Part shown: one piece after another, positions 1 to 8,835 of the stretch
How the letters are laid out: each line of letters opens with the position of its first letter
Numbering within the stretch: the stretch's first letter is position 1
DNA from: Rugamonas sp045984285
GTDB taxonomy: Bacteria; Pseudomonadota; Gammaproteobacteria; Burkholderiales; Burkholderiaceae_D
NCBI RefSeq assembly: GCF_045984285.3
Contig: NZ_JBJQIK030000006.1
Location: forward strand, 186,001-250,000
Direction: 5' to 3'
DNA length: 64,000 nucleotides
Notes under the pieces: model-generated
What the model saw: only the letters and a program-made list of their open reading frames with translations
The model's database searches: none
What the model was told of the DNA's origin: nothing
Translations under genes and position numbers: made by a program

Positions 1-236
1 GTTTCCTCCACATCGGCCAGGATGCGCAGGCAGCGCTGATAGTAGGCCTGGCCGTCGAGGGTGGGACTGACCTGGCGCGTGGTCCGGTGCAGCAGGCGCA
101 CGCCGAGGCGCGTTTCCAGCTGCTTGATGGTGTGGGTGGCGGTGGCGGCAGGCAATTGCAAGTCTTCCGCCGCCTTGCTGAAACTGCTGAGTTCCACGAT
201 GCGGGTGAACAGCCGCATGGCGTCGAATCGGTCCAT
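1..236 (-). CDS. LysR-family transcriptional regulator, N-terminal part (runs off the window)
   Basis: Only the first 78 codons are in the window; the rest lies upstream of base 1. The visible part reads MDRFDAMRLFTRIVEL followed by SFSKAAEDLQ and a helix-turn-helix with THTIKQLETRLGVRLLHRTT, the standard N-terminal winged HTH of LysR regulators. It is divergent from the SDR gene at 338, with about 100 bp between the starts, the usual arrangement for a LysR regulator and its target, so it probably controls that SDR and itself. The effector-binding domain is not visible, so the ligand cannot be guessed. Confidence 0.9.
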   Translation of the reverse strand, partial: MDRFDAMRLFTRIVELSSFSKAAEDLQLPAATATHTIKQLETRLGVRLLHRTTRQVSPTLDGQAYYQRCLRILADVEE

Positions 237-249
237 TATTGGCTCCGGC

Positions 250-283
250 TGAATAATGAATGTGAGTTTAATCCATTTATTCA
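250..283. promoter_or_regulatory. candidate LysR operator in divergent intergenic region
   Basis: An inverted repeat TGAATA...TATTCA (250-255 and 278-283) lies in the AT-rich space between the LysR gene and the divergent SDR. Dyads of this kind are typical LysR sites. The assignment rests on position and symmetry only. Confidence 0.35.
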
Positions 284-337
284 TGGTATTGCATGCGGGA
301 TACTGCTCCCATTCCAACGAATCTGAAGGAGCATCAC

Positions 338-1072
338 ATGACACAGCAAGTAGCTATCGTTACCGGCGGTTCCCGCGGCATTGGCGCTGCCATTTCCGAG
401 CGCCTGGCGCGGGAAGGGTATGCGGTTGTCGTCAATTACGCGGGCAGGGCGGCGGAAGCGGAACAGACGGTTGCCGGCATTGCTGCGGCCGGCGGGCGTG
501 CCGTGGCGGTCCAGGCCGACGTGTCGGACAGCGGCGCCGCGCGCAAACTGTTTGACGAAGCCATCGCCCGTTTTGGCCGGGTGGACATACTGGTCAACAA
601 CGCAGGCGTCATGGCATCCGAATTGCCGCACCTGGCCGATACGGATGACCAGGCCTTCGACCGCCTGATTGCCGTCAACATCAAGGGCACATTCAATACC
701 TTGCGCGAAGCGGCCGCCCGCCTCGAACACGGAGGCCGCATCATCAATTTTTCCACCAGCCTGGTGGGCACGCTGCTGCCGGGATATTCCGTGTATACCG
801 CCACCAAGGCGGCTGTTGAGGCGATGACCAGCATCCTGGCCAAGGAATTGCGCGGCAAGAACATCACGGTGAACGCGGTGGCGCCGGGCCCCACTGCGAC
901 CGAGCTGTTCCTGGAGGGGAAAACCGCAGAGCATGTGGAACGCCTCGCGAAGGCGCCGCCGCTGGAGCGCCTCGGCCGGCCGGAAGACATTGCGGATACG
1001 GTCGCCTTCCTGGCGCAGCCTGGCGGCTGGATCAATGGCCAGACGCTGCGGGCCAACGGCGGCATGGTGTAA
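338..1072 (+). CDS. SDR family oxidoreductase
   Basis: Classical short-chain dehydrogenase/reductase of 244 residues. It shows the NAD(P)-binding TGGSRGIG loop near residue 10, the NNAG motif, a catalytic Tyr-x3-Lys (YTATK) and the C-terminal segment ending NGGMV, as in FabG-like enzymes. The ATG at 338 follows GAAGGA at a good distance; the open frame begins further upstream but has no better start. It probably reduces or oxidises a small carbonyl/alcohol substrate in the cytoplasm. The divergent LysR gene suggests inducible expression. The substrate cannot be deduced; an acyl carrier role is unlikely outside a fatty-acid cluster. Confidence 0.9.
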   Translation: MTQQVAIVTGGSRGIGAAISERLAREGYAVVVNYAGRAAEAEQTVAGIAAAGGRAVAVQADVSDSGAARKLFDEAIARFGRVDILVNNAGVMASELPHLADTDDQAFDRLIAVNIKGTFNTLREAAARLEHGGRIINFSTSLVGTLLPGYSVYTATKAAVEAMTSILAKELRGKNITVNAVAPGPTATELFLEGKTAEHVERLAKAPPLERLGRPEDIADTVAFLAQPGGWINGQTLRANGGMV

Positions 1073-1115
1073 AGCTCGCTACAATAAGCGGACAAAAGCT
1101 GGGAGGAGATCCGCA

Positions 1116-1376
1116 ATGGAAATGAAGCGCATCAATGCAGGCAAGCTGCGTGCCATCGGCTACGACGCGCGCGAGCGGATGCTGCGCGTGGAATTCGATG
1201 ACGGCAGTGCGATCGACTATTCGAATGTCGGCGCCGAGGTCTGGCGCAAGCTGTCCACCTCCGGCGCGGCGTGGAGCTACTACCGCGACAATATCGAAGA
1301 GGAATTCACCGGCCGCCGCAGCACCGTGCGCAAGGAATCCGGCCGCAAGGCGCTGGACGACCTGTTCGGAGGCTGA
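1116..1376 (+). CDS. KTSC domain-containing protein
   Basis: An 86-residue protein with a KTSC-type fold: an N-terminal strand with IGYDARERMLRVEF, then DYSNVGAEVWRKL and a short helical tail. KTSC domains are small RNA/nucleotide-associated modules of poorly known function, found alone or fused to other proteins. The ATG at 1116 follows GGGAGGAG (RBS). A TACAAT hexamer about 35 bp upstream could be a -10 element. Its TGA stop lies inside the left arm of a long palindromic repeat shared with the convergent aldo/keto reductase gene. Confidence 0.8.
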   Translation: MEMKRINAGKLRAIGYDARERMLRVEFDDGSAIDYSNVGAEVWRKLSTSGAAWSYYRDNIEEEFTGRRSTVRKESGRKALDDLFGG

Positions 1377-1429
1377 CACCATGGGGTCAGGCACCGTGTC
1401 ACTGACAAGTGGTGCCTGACCCCAAGGTG

Positions 1430-1433
<4 letters not shown>
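1373..1433. repeat. 61-bp palindromic intergenic repeat (family copy 1)
   Basis: Left arm CTGACACC-A-TGGGGTCAGGCACC (1373-1395) pairs with right arm GGTGCCTGACCCCA-A-GGTGTCAG (1411-1433), leaving a 15-nt loop. The stop codons of both convergent neighbours (KTSC TGA at 1374-1376 and aldo/keto reductase TGA at 1430-1432) sit in the outer arms. Twenty-two bases of the left arm recur exactly at 19591-19612 after ggt, and a variant occurs at 16257-16362. It may act as a bidirectional terminator or a REP-like element. Confidence 0.85.
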
Positions 1434-2467
<1,034 letters not shown>

Positions 2468-2483
2468 GTTTGTCTCCATTGAT

Positions 2484-2512
2484 GAAAAAAGCCCGCAGTT
2501 GCGGGCTTTCTT
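2484..2512 (-). terminator. Rho-independent terminator of sodB
   Basis: Read on the minus strand, AAAGCCCGC-AACT-GCGGGCTTTTTT forms a strong hairpin followed by a U tract, about 20 bp after the sodB stop and before the aldo/keto reductase start. Confidence 0.85.
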
Positions 2513-2530
2513 TTGAAACGGGCGCGTCGC

Positions 2531-3109
2531 TCAGGCGAACTGCTTGTTCACGAAGTCCCAGTTCACGAGGTTCCAGAAGGTCTCGACGTACTTTGGACGG
2601 GCGTTGCGGTAGTCCACGTAGTAAGCGTGTTCCCATACGTCGCAGGTCAGCAGCGGCTTGTCGGTGGTGGTCAGCGGGGTGGCGGCGTTGGAGGTGTTGA
2701 CGATGTCCACCGAGCCGTCGGCCTTCTTCACCAGCCAGGTCCAGCCGGAACCGAAGTTGCCCACGCAGGACTTGCTGAACTCTTCCTTGAACTTGTCGAA
2801 GGAACCCCATTTGGCGTTGATCGCGTCGGCCACGGCGCCGGTCGCTGCGCCGCCGGCGTTCGGCGCCATGCAGTTCCAGTAGAAGGTGTGGTTCCATACC
2901 TGGGCGGAGTTGTTGAACACGCCGCCGGAAGATTTCTTGATGATCTCTTCCAGGGACATGTTTTCGAACTCGGTGCCCTTGATCAGGTTGTTCAGGTTGG
3001 TCACATAAGCCTGATGGTGCTTACCGTAGTGGTATTCCAGGGTTTCCTTGGAGATGTGCGGTTGCAGGGCATCCATTGCATACGGCAGCGGCGGCAGAGT
3101 ATGTTCCAT
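2531..3109 (-). CDS. sodB: superoxide dismutase [Fe]
   Basis: A 192-residue iron superoxide dismutase that converts superoxide to hydrogen peroxide and oxygen in the cytoplasm. The four metal ligands fall exactly where expected: His27, His74 (QVWNHTFYW), Asp157 and His161 (DVWEHAYY). The signature GGAATGAV and overall length favour the Fe rather than the Mn type. No signal peptide. It is transcribed alone, with its own downstream terminator. The 93 bp upstream to the LacI-type gene probably hold its promoter; no confident Fur or other operator was recognised. Confidence 0.97.
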   Translation of the reverse strand: MEHTLPPLPYAMDALQPHISKETLEYHYGKHHQAYVTNLNNLIKGTEFENMSLEEIIKKSSGGVFNNSAQVWNHTFYWNCMAPNAGGAATGAVADAINAKWGSFDKFKEEFSKSCVGNFGSGWTWLVKKADGSVDIVNTSNAATPLTTTDKPLLTCDVWEHAYYVDYRNARPKYVETFWNLVNWDFVNKQFA

Positions 3110-3202
3110 GTGAGTTCCTTTGACTGAGTAATTTTGACGAAACGGCCACTATTGTAATCCGACAGCGCGGCCGCTGCCGAAATTCCCTGCAAAACGTGCG
3201 GG

Positions 3203-4231
3203 TTAGAGCGCGGGCACGTGGTACTGGGTGGTTTCGCGCACGATCAGCTCCACCGGCGGCACCCGCGGCGTGACCCGCTCGCCATTGATCAGGCGCAGCA
3301 GGGCATTGGTGGCGGTGAGGCCGATGTCGTACAGCGGCTGGCGCACCGTGGTGAGCGGCGGCGTGGTGTATTCGGAGCCGTGCAGGTCGTCGAAACCGAC
3401 CAGCGAGATATCTTCCGGCACCCGGATGCCCTTGCGGTAGAGCGCCAGGCGCACGCCGTAGGCGCTCAGGTCGTTGGCCGCGAAAACGGCCGTAAAGCTG
3501 GTTTTCGTGTCGAGCAGGTGGTTCACGGCGTGCAGGCCGCTCTCCTCGTGGAAGTTCCCTTCCACCACCAGTTTCGGGTCGAAGGTGATGCGGGCCTCCT
3601 GCAGCGCGCGGCGGTAGCCTTGCAGGCGGTCTTCGGCGTCCATATTGGTGGGCGGGCCGGAGACAAAGGCGATGCGGCGGTGGCCCAGGTCGATCAGGTG
3701 CTTCACGGCCAGCCAGGCGCCGTGTTCATTGTTCATGCGGAAGCCCAGCGCGTGCGGGGTGTCCAGTTCGCGGCCGGTGGAGACGATGGGGCGCTGTGCC
3801 GAGAAGTGCAGCACCGTTTCGTCCGACATGCGGCCGGACAGCAGGATGATGCCGTCCACCTTGCGGGCCAGCAGCAGGCGGATACGTTCGGCTTCTTCCT
3901 CGGCGTTCCAGTGGCCGCTGACGATCACCGATGCGTAGCCGGTGCCTTTCAGGCCGTCGTCCACGCCTTTCAGGGTTTCGTCGAAGAAGGGGGAGGAGAT
4001 ATCCTGCACCACGATGCCGATGGTATGGGTACGGCCTTTCTTCAGGGCCTGCGCCATCTGGTTCGGTGCGAAATTGGTGCGGGCAATCGCCTTCATCACC
4101 GCCTGGCGCTTGTCGTCGGACACGCGCGCCGTTCCGTTCAGGATGCGCGATACCGTGCTGGGCGAAACGCCAGCCTCGCGCGCCACATCGATCAGGGTCG
4201 AAGGTCCGCTAGTCTGTTCTTCTTTTCTCAA
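3203..4231 (-). CDS. LacI-family transcriptional regulator
   Basis: A 342-residue LacI/GalR regulator. The HTH at residues 13-40 (LIDVAREAGVSPSTVSRILNG) is followed by the hinge region with NQMAQALKKGRTHTIGIV and a periplasmic-binding-protein-like effector domain to the C-terminus (VELIVRETT). It should repress sugar or nucleoside utilisation genes until an effector binds. No catabolic target lies next to it: sodB follows and xseA precedes, both on the same strand, so its regulon is probably elsewhere. The effector is unknown. Confidence 0.92.
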   Translation of the reverse strand: MRKEEQTSGPSTLIDVAREAGVSPSTVSRILNGTARVSDDKRQAVMKAIARTNFAPNQMAQALKKGRTHTIGIVVQDISSPFFDETLKGVDDGLKGTGYASVIVSGHWNAEEEAERIRLLLARKVDGIILLSGRMSDETVLHFSAQRPIVSTGRELDTPHALGFRMNNEHGAWLAVKHLIDLGHRRIAFVSGPPTNMDAEDRLQGYRRALQEARITFDPKLVVEGNFHEESGLHAVNHLLDTKTSFTAVFAANDLSAYGVRLALYRKGIRVPEDISLVGFDDLHGSEYTTPPLTTVRQPLYDIGLTATNALLRLINGERVTPRVPPVELIVRETTQYHVPAL

Positions 4232-4279
4232 TGCCTGTCCAGGAGAGGAAACCGTGCCGCGGGCAAGAGTACCATAAAC

Positions 4280-5614
4280 TCAATCGCTTGCTGCCTGAAC
4301 CCCTGCCACCTCAACCTGTGCACTGCCTTCCGCCAGGCGGATGGTCACGCTGTCGCGCGGCTTGATCTGGGCCGGCGAGCGCAGGATGGCACCGTCGCGA
4401 TTGGTGACGATGGCGTAGCCGCGTTCCAGCGTGCGCTGGGGATTCAGCATTTCCAGCTGGGCCGCCATGGCATTCAGCGACTCGCGTTTCTGCCGCAGCT
4501 GGCCGGCGATGCAGACCGCGCCGCGGTGCTGCAGGGCGCCCAGTTCGGCGCGCACTGCGCGCAGGTCGGGGCGGCGCGCGGCCAGGCGGCCGGACAGCTT
4601 GTCCAGCGCATGGCGCGACTGGTTCAGCGGCGCGCGGTTGGCGTGCATCATCGCCGTCGACAGCGCGAGCAGTTTCAGGCGCTGCTGGCGGATCTGCGCG
4701 GAAGGGCTGAGCAGGCGGCGCGAGATATTGTCCAGGGTTTGCGAGGCGTCGTTGACGGTGCGGCGCATGGCGCGGCGCAGGTCGGTGGCGTCGGCGCGCA
4801 GCGAAGCGAGCCAGTCGCCGCGTGGCGTTGCGGCCAGTTCGGCGGCGGCGGTGGGCGTGGCCGCGCGCAGGTCGGCGGCGAAATCGGCGATGGTGAAATC
4901 GGTCTCGTGGCCCACGCCCGAAATGACCGGCATGCTGCAATTGACGATGGCCCATGCCACCGCTTCCTCGTTGAAGCTCCACAGGTCTTCGATGCTGCCG
5001 CCGCCACGGCACACGATCAGCACATCGCATTCGGCGCGCCGCGAAGCGGTATTGATCTGCTCCGCAATGCGTTCGGCCGCGCCCTGGCCCTGCACCAGCG
5101 TGGGGTAGAGCACGATGTTCACATGCGGGGCGCGGCGGCGCAGCGCCGTCAGCACGTCGCGCAGCGCGGCAGCTTGCGGGCTGGTGACGATGCCGACGGT
5201 GCGCGCGAACATGGGCACGGGGCGCTTGCGGTCTTCGTCGAACCAGCCCGCGGCGCCCAGCCTTTCCTTGAGGCGCATGAAGGCTTCGAACAGCTGGCCG
5301 ACGCCGGCGCGGCGAATCGCTTCCACATTGATCTGGTAGTCGCCGCGCGGACCGTACAGGGTGACGAGGGCGCGCACTTCCACCTTGTCGCCTTCGCGCG
5401 GCGTAAAGCCGGCGAACTGCGAACGGCCGCGGAACATCACGGCGCGCACCTGGGCGCCGTCATCCTTGAGCGTGAAATACCAGTGGCCGGAACTGGCGCG
5501 GGTGAAGTTGGAGATTTCGCCGGCGATCCATGTCAGCGGGAAGGAGCGCTCCAGCAGGCGGCCTACTGCCTGGTTGAGGGCGCTGACGGTGATTACCTGG
5601 TTCGGGTCGCTCAT
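4280..5614 (-). CDS. xseA: exodeoxyribonuclease VII large subunit
   Basis: A 444-residue XseA, near the usual ~450. The N-terminal OB fold shows LTWIAGEISNF and GHWYFTLKDDGAQVRAVMF; the catalytic domain contains FARTVGIVTSPQAAALRDV, CRGGGSIEDLW and SGVGHETDFTIADFAADLR; a coiled-coil follows, then the C-terminal LERGYAIV segment. With XseB it degrades single-stranded DNA to oligonucleotides. I take the ATG at 5614 (MSDPNQ), matching homologue length. In-frame starts at 5650 and 5680 would add 12-22 residues, and none has a strong ribosome binding site. Confidence 0.93.
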   Translation of the reverse strand: MSDPNQVITVSALNQAVGRLLERSFPLTWIAGEISNFTRASSGHWYFTLKDDGAQVRAVMFRGRSQFAGFTPREGDKVEVRALVTLYGPRGDYQINVEAIRRAGVGQLFEAFMRLKERLGAAGWFDEDRKRPVPMFARTVGIVTSPQAAALRDVLTALRRRAPHVNIVLYPTLVQGQGAAERIAEQINTASRRAECDVLIVCRGGGSIEDLWSFNEEAVAWAIVNCSMPVISGVGHETDFTIADFAADLRAATPTAAAELAATPRGDWLASLRADATDLRRAMRRTVNDASQTLDNISRRLLSPSAQIRQQRLKLLALSTAMMHANRAPLNQSRHALDKLSGRLAARRPDLRAVRAELGALQHRGAVCIAGQLRQKRESLNAMAAQLEMLNPQRTLERGYAIVTNRDGAILRSPAQIKPRDSVTIRLAEGSAQVEVAGVQAASD

Positions 5615-6427
5615 GGCTTGGAAGCTGTCCACATTTCTGGAAAAAGTCATGCTTATGTCATACATGGGAAAGTACAGCAAGCATTTTTTGTAAACCCCTG
5701 ATTTTCAACAGTAAACCCCGCCGCTGCATTTGCGTGCAGCGGCATTTTTCCCGTTCCGATCAAGCACTTAGCGATTTCGGGCCGGCCTTACGCACAAAGA
5801 TATCCACAGAAATTGTGCGGAACTTTTCCCCATGGAAGTTGCCTGTTTTTTTGGCTGGAAAAAATTTCCCTTATAAATCAACGGGCTTAGTGCTTGTGCG
5901 CCCCCTTGCTCACAATATTGTCCACAGTTTTTGTGCAGAATGGGGGATTTATCCCCGCCGCAGCCTGTGAACAAGCAATATTGTGCTGATGCGAAATTTT
6001 TACGCAGAGCAAAAATGTTCTTTCAGATCAATGATTTGCCTGCACCCCACCGGGCTTGCCAACAATCTTATCAACAGAATATGTGCAGAACCCGCAGGGA
6101 GGATTTCTGCACGTGCATAGTTTTTGCGCATGAGAATAATTCTCTTTTGCATCAATCACTTAATGTTGCTTCATGGTCATTGCTAACAATTTTGTCCACA
6201 GAAAATGTTAAGAACCGCACAGACCCCAGGCTTGTGAACAGTGCTGAAAATTTGCGCACCGGGTAAATTCCCTTAGGAATCATGTACTTGGGTGGCAAGG
6301 AGCGGGCTTGCTCACAATCTTTTCCACAAAATATGTGAAGAAGCCCTACTTGCCGCGAACCTCCCAACACGATACATTGCGGCTAGCCGTTACGGCTTGC
6401 CCTTATCCCGGAACACAGGAGTTCGTT
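5615..6427. other. 813-bp non-coding AT-rich region between xseA and exbB
   Basis: No convincing gene is present. Base composition is markedly lower in GC than the flanking genes. The region contains five composite direct repeats (5748-6345) and short A/T runs. Small open frames on both strands only read through the repeats, so their translations resemble each other without being proteins. The last ~80 bp should contain the exbB promoter. See the separate repeat entry. Confidence 0.8.
5748..6345. repeat. array of five composite ~78-bp direct repeats with DnaA-box-like nonamers
   Basis: Each unit has block A (consensus TTCCCTTnnnATCAAnnACTTA) followed 38-40 bp later by a 38-bp core that aligns without gaps in all copies: TTGCTCACAATnTTnTCCAC, then AGAATATGTGCAGAACC. 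Units start at 5748, 5866, 6018, 6140 and 6268; cores start at 5788, 5906, 6056, 6180 and 6308. Spacers between units vary (about 40-74 bp). At core offset 13-21 every copy has a nonamer one base from the DnaA box TTATCCACA: ATATCCACA, TTGTCCACA, TTATCAACA, TTGTCCACA, TTTTCCACA. The core is also dyad-like (CGCACAA...TTGTGCG in copy 1). A TTTTTGCGCA-like stretch precedes block A in several units. Confidence 0.85.
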
Positions 6428-7033
6428 TTGCTCGCCATCTTCCAAGCTGCAGGCTGGCCTATCTGGCTGCTGCTGATTGCATCCATCGTCGCCACCGGCC
6501 TGATTATCGAACGCCTGATTACCCTGCGCCGCGCGCGCATCCTGCCGCCGAGCCTCCTGAATGAAGTGATCGGCGTCTACCGCAACGGCAATGTGACGCC
6601 GGACATTATCGACAAGCTGGAAAAGAGTTCTCCGCTGGGCGTGGTGCTGGCCGCCGCGCTGCGCAACGTGCATGCGCCGCGCGATGTGATGAAGGAGGCC
6701 ATCGAGGAATCGGGCAGCGGCGTGGGCCATACGCTGGAGCGCTTCCTGACCACGCTGGGCACCATCGCTTCGCTGGCGCCGCTGATGGGCCTGTTTGGCA
6801 CCGTGGTCGGCATGATCGAGATTTTCGGTTCGCAGTCCGGCACCGGCAGCAATCCGGCGCAGCTGGCGCACGGCATTTCCGTGGCGCTGTACAACACGGG
6901 ATTCGGCCTGGCGATTGCGATGCCTACGCTGGTGTTCTACCGCCACTTCCGCGCGCTGGTGGACAGCTTCATCATCGACATGGAGCAGCAGGCGATCCGC
7001 TTCGTGGACGTGGTCCACAACGCGCGCAAGTAA
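6428..7033 (+). CDS. exbB: MotA/TolQ/ExbB proton channel family protein
   Basis: A 201-residue inner-membrane protein of the ExbB/TolQ family. The N-terminal helix (FQAAGWPIWLLLIASIV) is followed by a cytoplasmic loop and the conserved TLGTIASLAPLMGLFGTVVG and GISVALYNTGFGLAIAMPTL membrane segments. With ExbD it forms the proton-driven motor energising TonB-dependent outer-membrane transport. The frame is open upstream, but TTG at 6428 is the best start: AGGAG lies at 6417-6421 and the protein then begins (M)LAIFQAAGW as in relatives. It heads the exbB-exbD-lpxK-Trm112-kdsB run. Confidence 0.92.
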   Translation: MLAIFQAAGWPIWLLLIASIVATGLIIERLITLRRARILPPSLLNEVIGVYRNGNVTPDIIDKLEKSSPLGVVLAAALRNVHAPRDVMKEAIEESGSGVGHTLERFLTTLGTIASLAPLMGLFGTVVGMIEIFGSQSGTGSNPAQLAHGISVALYNTGFGLAIAMPTLVFYRHFRALVDSFIIDMEQQAIRFVDVVHNARK

Positions 7034-7045
7034 GCGGAGCTGGGC

Positions 7046-7471
7046 ATGGCACTCAACTTCCGCAAGGCGCGGCGCCGCGAAGATCCGGAGATCAACCTGA
7101 TCCCCTTTATCGACGTGCTGCTGGTGATCCTGATCTTCCTGATGGTGAGCACCACTTACAGCAAGTTCACCGAGCTGCAGATCACGCTGCCGACGGCGGA
7201 TGCGGAGAAGGCCAAGGAACAGCCGAACGAGATCAGCGTGACGGTGGATGCCAAGGGCAACTACACGGTCAACAATGTGCCGGTGTCCTTCCAGAATGTG
7301 GCCGGCCTGGCCGAGCACCTGAAAGCTGCGTCCAAGGGCGCCGATCCGGTGGTGATCGTGAATGCCGACCAGTTTGCGATGCACCAGATGGTGGTCAATG
7401 TGATGGAGGCCGCGCGCATCGCCGGTTTCGAGCGGCTGACGTTTGCGGCGCAGACCGGCAACGCCAAATAA
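7046..7471 (+). CDS. exbD: biopolymer transport protein ExbD
   Basis: A 141-residue ExbD/TolR protein with one N-terminal membrane helix carrying the conserved proton-handling Asp (NLIPFIDVLLVILIF), then a periplasmic domain (NEISVTVDAKGNYTVN...). It partners ExbB, encoded 12 bp upstream, to couple proton flow to TonB. It is followed after 4 bp by lpxK, so it is co-transcribed with lipid A genes, as is usual in Burkholderiales. Confidence 0.95.
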   Translation: MALNFRKARRREDPEINLIPFIDVLLVILIFLMVSTTYSKFTELQITLPTADAEKAKEQPNEISVTVDAKGNYTVNNVPVSFQNVAGLAEHLKAASKGADPVVIVNADQFAMHQMVVNVMEAARIAGFERLTFAAQTGNAK

Positions 7472-7475
7472 TCCC

Positions 7476-8675
7476 ATGGGACTTGAATCGACACTGATCC
7501 GCGCCTGGCTGCGGCGCGGGCCGCTGGCGTGCGCGCTGTGGCCGGTGTCGCTGCTGTTCCGCGCGCTGAGTGCATTGCGGCGGCTGCTGTTCCGCGCCGG
7601 CGTGCTGAAGTCGGCGCGGCTGCCGGTGCCGGTGGTCGTTGTCGGCAATATCTTCATCGGCGGCACGGGCAAGACGCCGCTCACGATCTGGCTGGTGGAG
7701 GCGCTGCGTGCGGCGGGCATGAAGCCTGGCGTGGTGTCGCGCGGCTTCGGCAGCAGCGGCGAAGGGGCGCGCGCTGTCACGGCGCTGTCTTCCCCGGCAG
7801 AGGTGGGCGATGAGCCGGTGCTGATCGCGGCGCGGACCGGCGTTCCGGTGATGGTGTCCCGTGTGCGTGCGGAGGCGGGCAGGGCGCTGCTCGCAGCACA
7901 TCCGGAAGTGGATGTGATCGTGACCGATGACGGCTTGCAGCATTACGCGCTGCAGCGGGATGTGGAAGTGGTGCTGTTCGACGGGCGCGGCGCGGGAAAT
8001 GGCTGGACGCTGCCGGCCGGGCCGCTGCGCGAGCCGCCGTCGCGCCGCCGCGATTTCACCGTGATCAACGCGCCGGAGCTGGCGCCAGCGCTGCTTGCCG
8101 CAGTAGCCGGGCAGCGTGCGGCGGATGGCGGGGCATCGCTTGCACCGATGGACGGCGTCGAAGGCGCCCTTGCCGCTGGCGCCGCTCCGACCGGCACCGG
8201 CGGCGCGGCAGGCGCAGCGCTAGCTGGCGCTGAGGCGGCGGCCAAGGCCGCAGACCTCGCCGGTGCGGGCGCCGCAGCGACGGCGGTGTTCCAGATGCGG
8301 CTGGCGGGCGACGTGGCGGAGCGGCTGGGCGACCGGACGGAGCGCGTGGCGCTGGCCGAGCTGGCGCGGCGCGGCGGCAAGATCGTGGCGGCGGCGGGCA
8401 TCGGCAATCCGGGCCGTTTCTTTGCCATGCTGCGCGCGGCCGGGCTGCAAATCGATGAGCTGCCGCTGCCTGACCACCACGATTTCCAGGACCGTCCTTT
8501 CGCCTCGCTGCAGGCCGACCTGATCTTGATGACCGAGAAGGATGCAGTAAAATGCAGCCAAATCGAAGAACTCAGAACCGACCCGCGCCTGTGGGTGGTT
8601 CCGGTCAGCGCCCGCATCGACAGTGCGCTGGCCCGTCAAATTGTGGAGAAATGCCGTGGACGCACGTTTGCTTGA
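7476..8675 (+). CDS. lpxK: tetraacyldisaccharide 4'-kinase
   Basis: LpxK phosphorylates the 4' position of the lipid A disaccharide at the inner membrane. The N-terminal membrane-associated helix (CALWPVSLLFRALSALRR) precedes the P-loop NIFIGGTGKTPL; DVIVTDDGLQHYALQRD and the C-terminal HHDFQDRPF and LMTEKDAVKC motifs are intact. At 399 residues it is ~60 longer than usual because residues ~213-268 are an Ala/Gly-rich low-complexity insert (bases ~8112-8282) between the kinase core and AVFQMRLAGD. The ATG at 7476 is chosen for the family N-terminus; the upstream frame has no support. Its end overlaps the next gene by 20 bp. Confidence 0.93.
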   Translation: MGLESTLIRAWLRRGPLACALWPVSLLFRALSALRRLLFRAGVLKSARLPVPVVVVGNIFIGGTGKTPLTIWLVEALRAAGMKPGVVSRGFGSSGEGARAVTALSSPAEVGDEPVLIAARTGVPVMVSRVRAEAGRALLAAHPEVDVIVTDDGLQHYALQRDVEVVLFDGRGAGNGWTLPAGPLREPPSRRRDFTVINAPELAPALLAAVAGQRAADGGASLAPMDGVEGALAAGAAPTGTGGAAGAALAGAEAAAKAADLAGAGAAATAVFQMRLAGDVAERLGDRTERVALAELARRGGKIVAAAGIGNPGRFFAMLRAAGLQIDELPLPDHHDFQDRPFASLQADLILMTEKDAVKCSQIEELRTDPRLWVVPVSARIDSALARQIVEKCRGRTFA

Positions 8676-8832
8676 TATTCTGGTCTGCCCGGTCTGCAAA
8701 GGCCCGCTGGAATACGATAAGAAAGCCCAGGAGATGATCTGCCGCGGCGACCGCCTGGCTTACCCGATCCGCGACGGCATCCCCATCATGTGGGCCGACG
8801 AAGCGCGCACCCTGCAGGATCCGGTGGAATAA
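8656..8832 (+). CDS. Trm112 family protein
   Basis: A 58-residue zinc-ribbon-like protein of the Trm112/YcaR family: DARLLDILVCPVCKGPLEYD followed by LAYPIRDGIPIMW. Only one CxxC pair is present; the second pair is replaced, as in many bacterial members. Trm112 proteins activate methyltransferases in eukaryotes; the bacterial role is unclear. The start is GTG at 8656, with GGAGAA just upstream, overlapping the end of lpxK. Location between lpxK and kdsB is conserved in proteobacteria. Confidence 0.9.
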   Translation: MDARLLDILVCPVCKGPLEYDKKAQEMICRGDRLAYPIRDGIPIMWADEARTLQDPVE

Positions 8833-8835
8833 GCC

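Noticed and set aside
3203..4231. LacI regulator as local regulator of sodB or xseA
   Set aside because: Neither gene is a plausible sugar-responsive target and no LacI-type palindrome was found before them.
5748..6345. Chromosomal replication origin
   Set aside because: No dnaA, dnaN, gyrB or rnpA/rpmH is nearby, no nonamer is a perfect DnaA box, and no clear AT-rich unwinding 13-mers were found. Kept as a DnaA-like site array only.
5768..6370. Small minus-strand reading frames with similar peptides (LHKNCGQYCEQ and LHIFCGKDCEQ)
   Set aside because: They read across copies of the same DNA repeat in the same phase; there is no ribosome binding site and the similarity follows from the DNA repeat.
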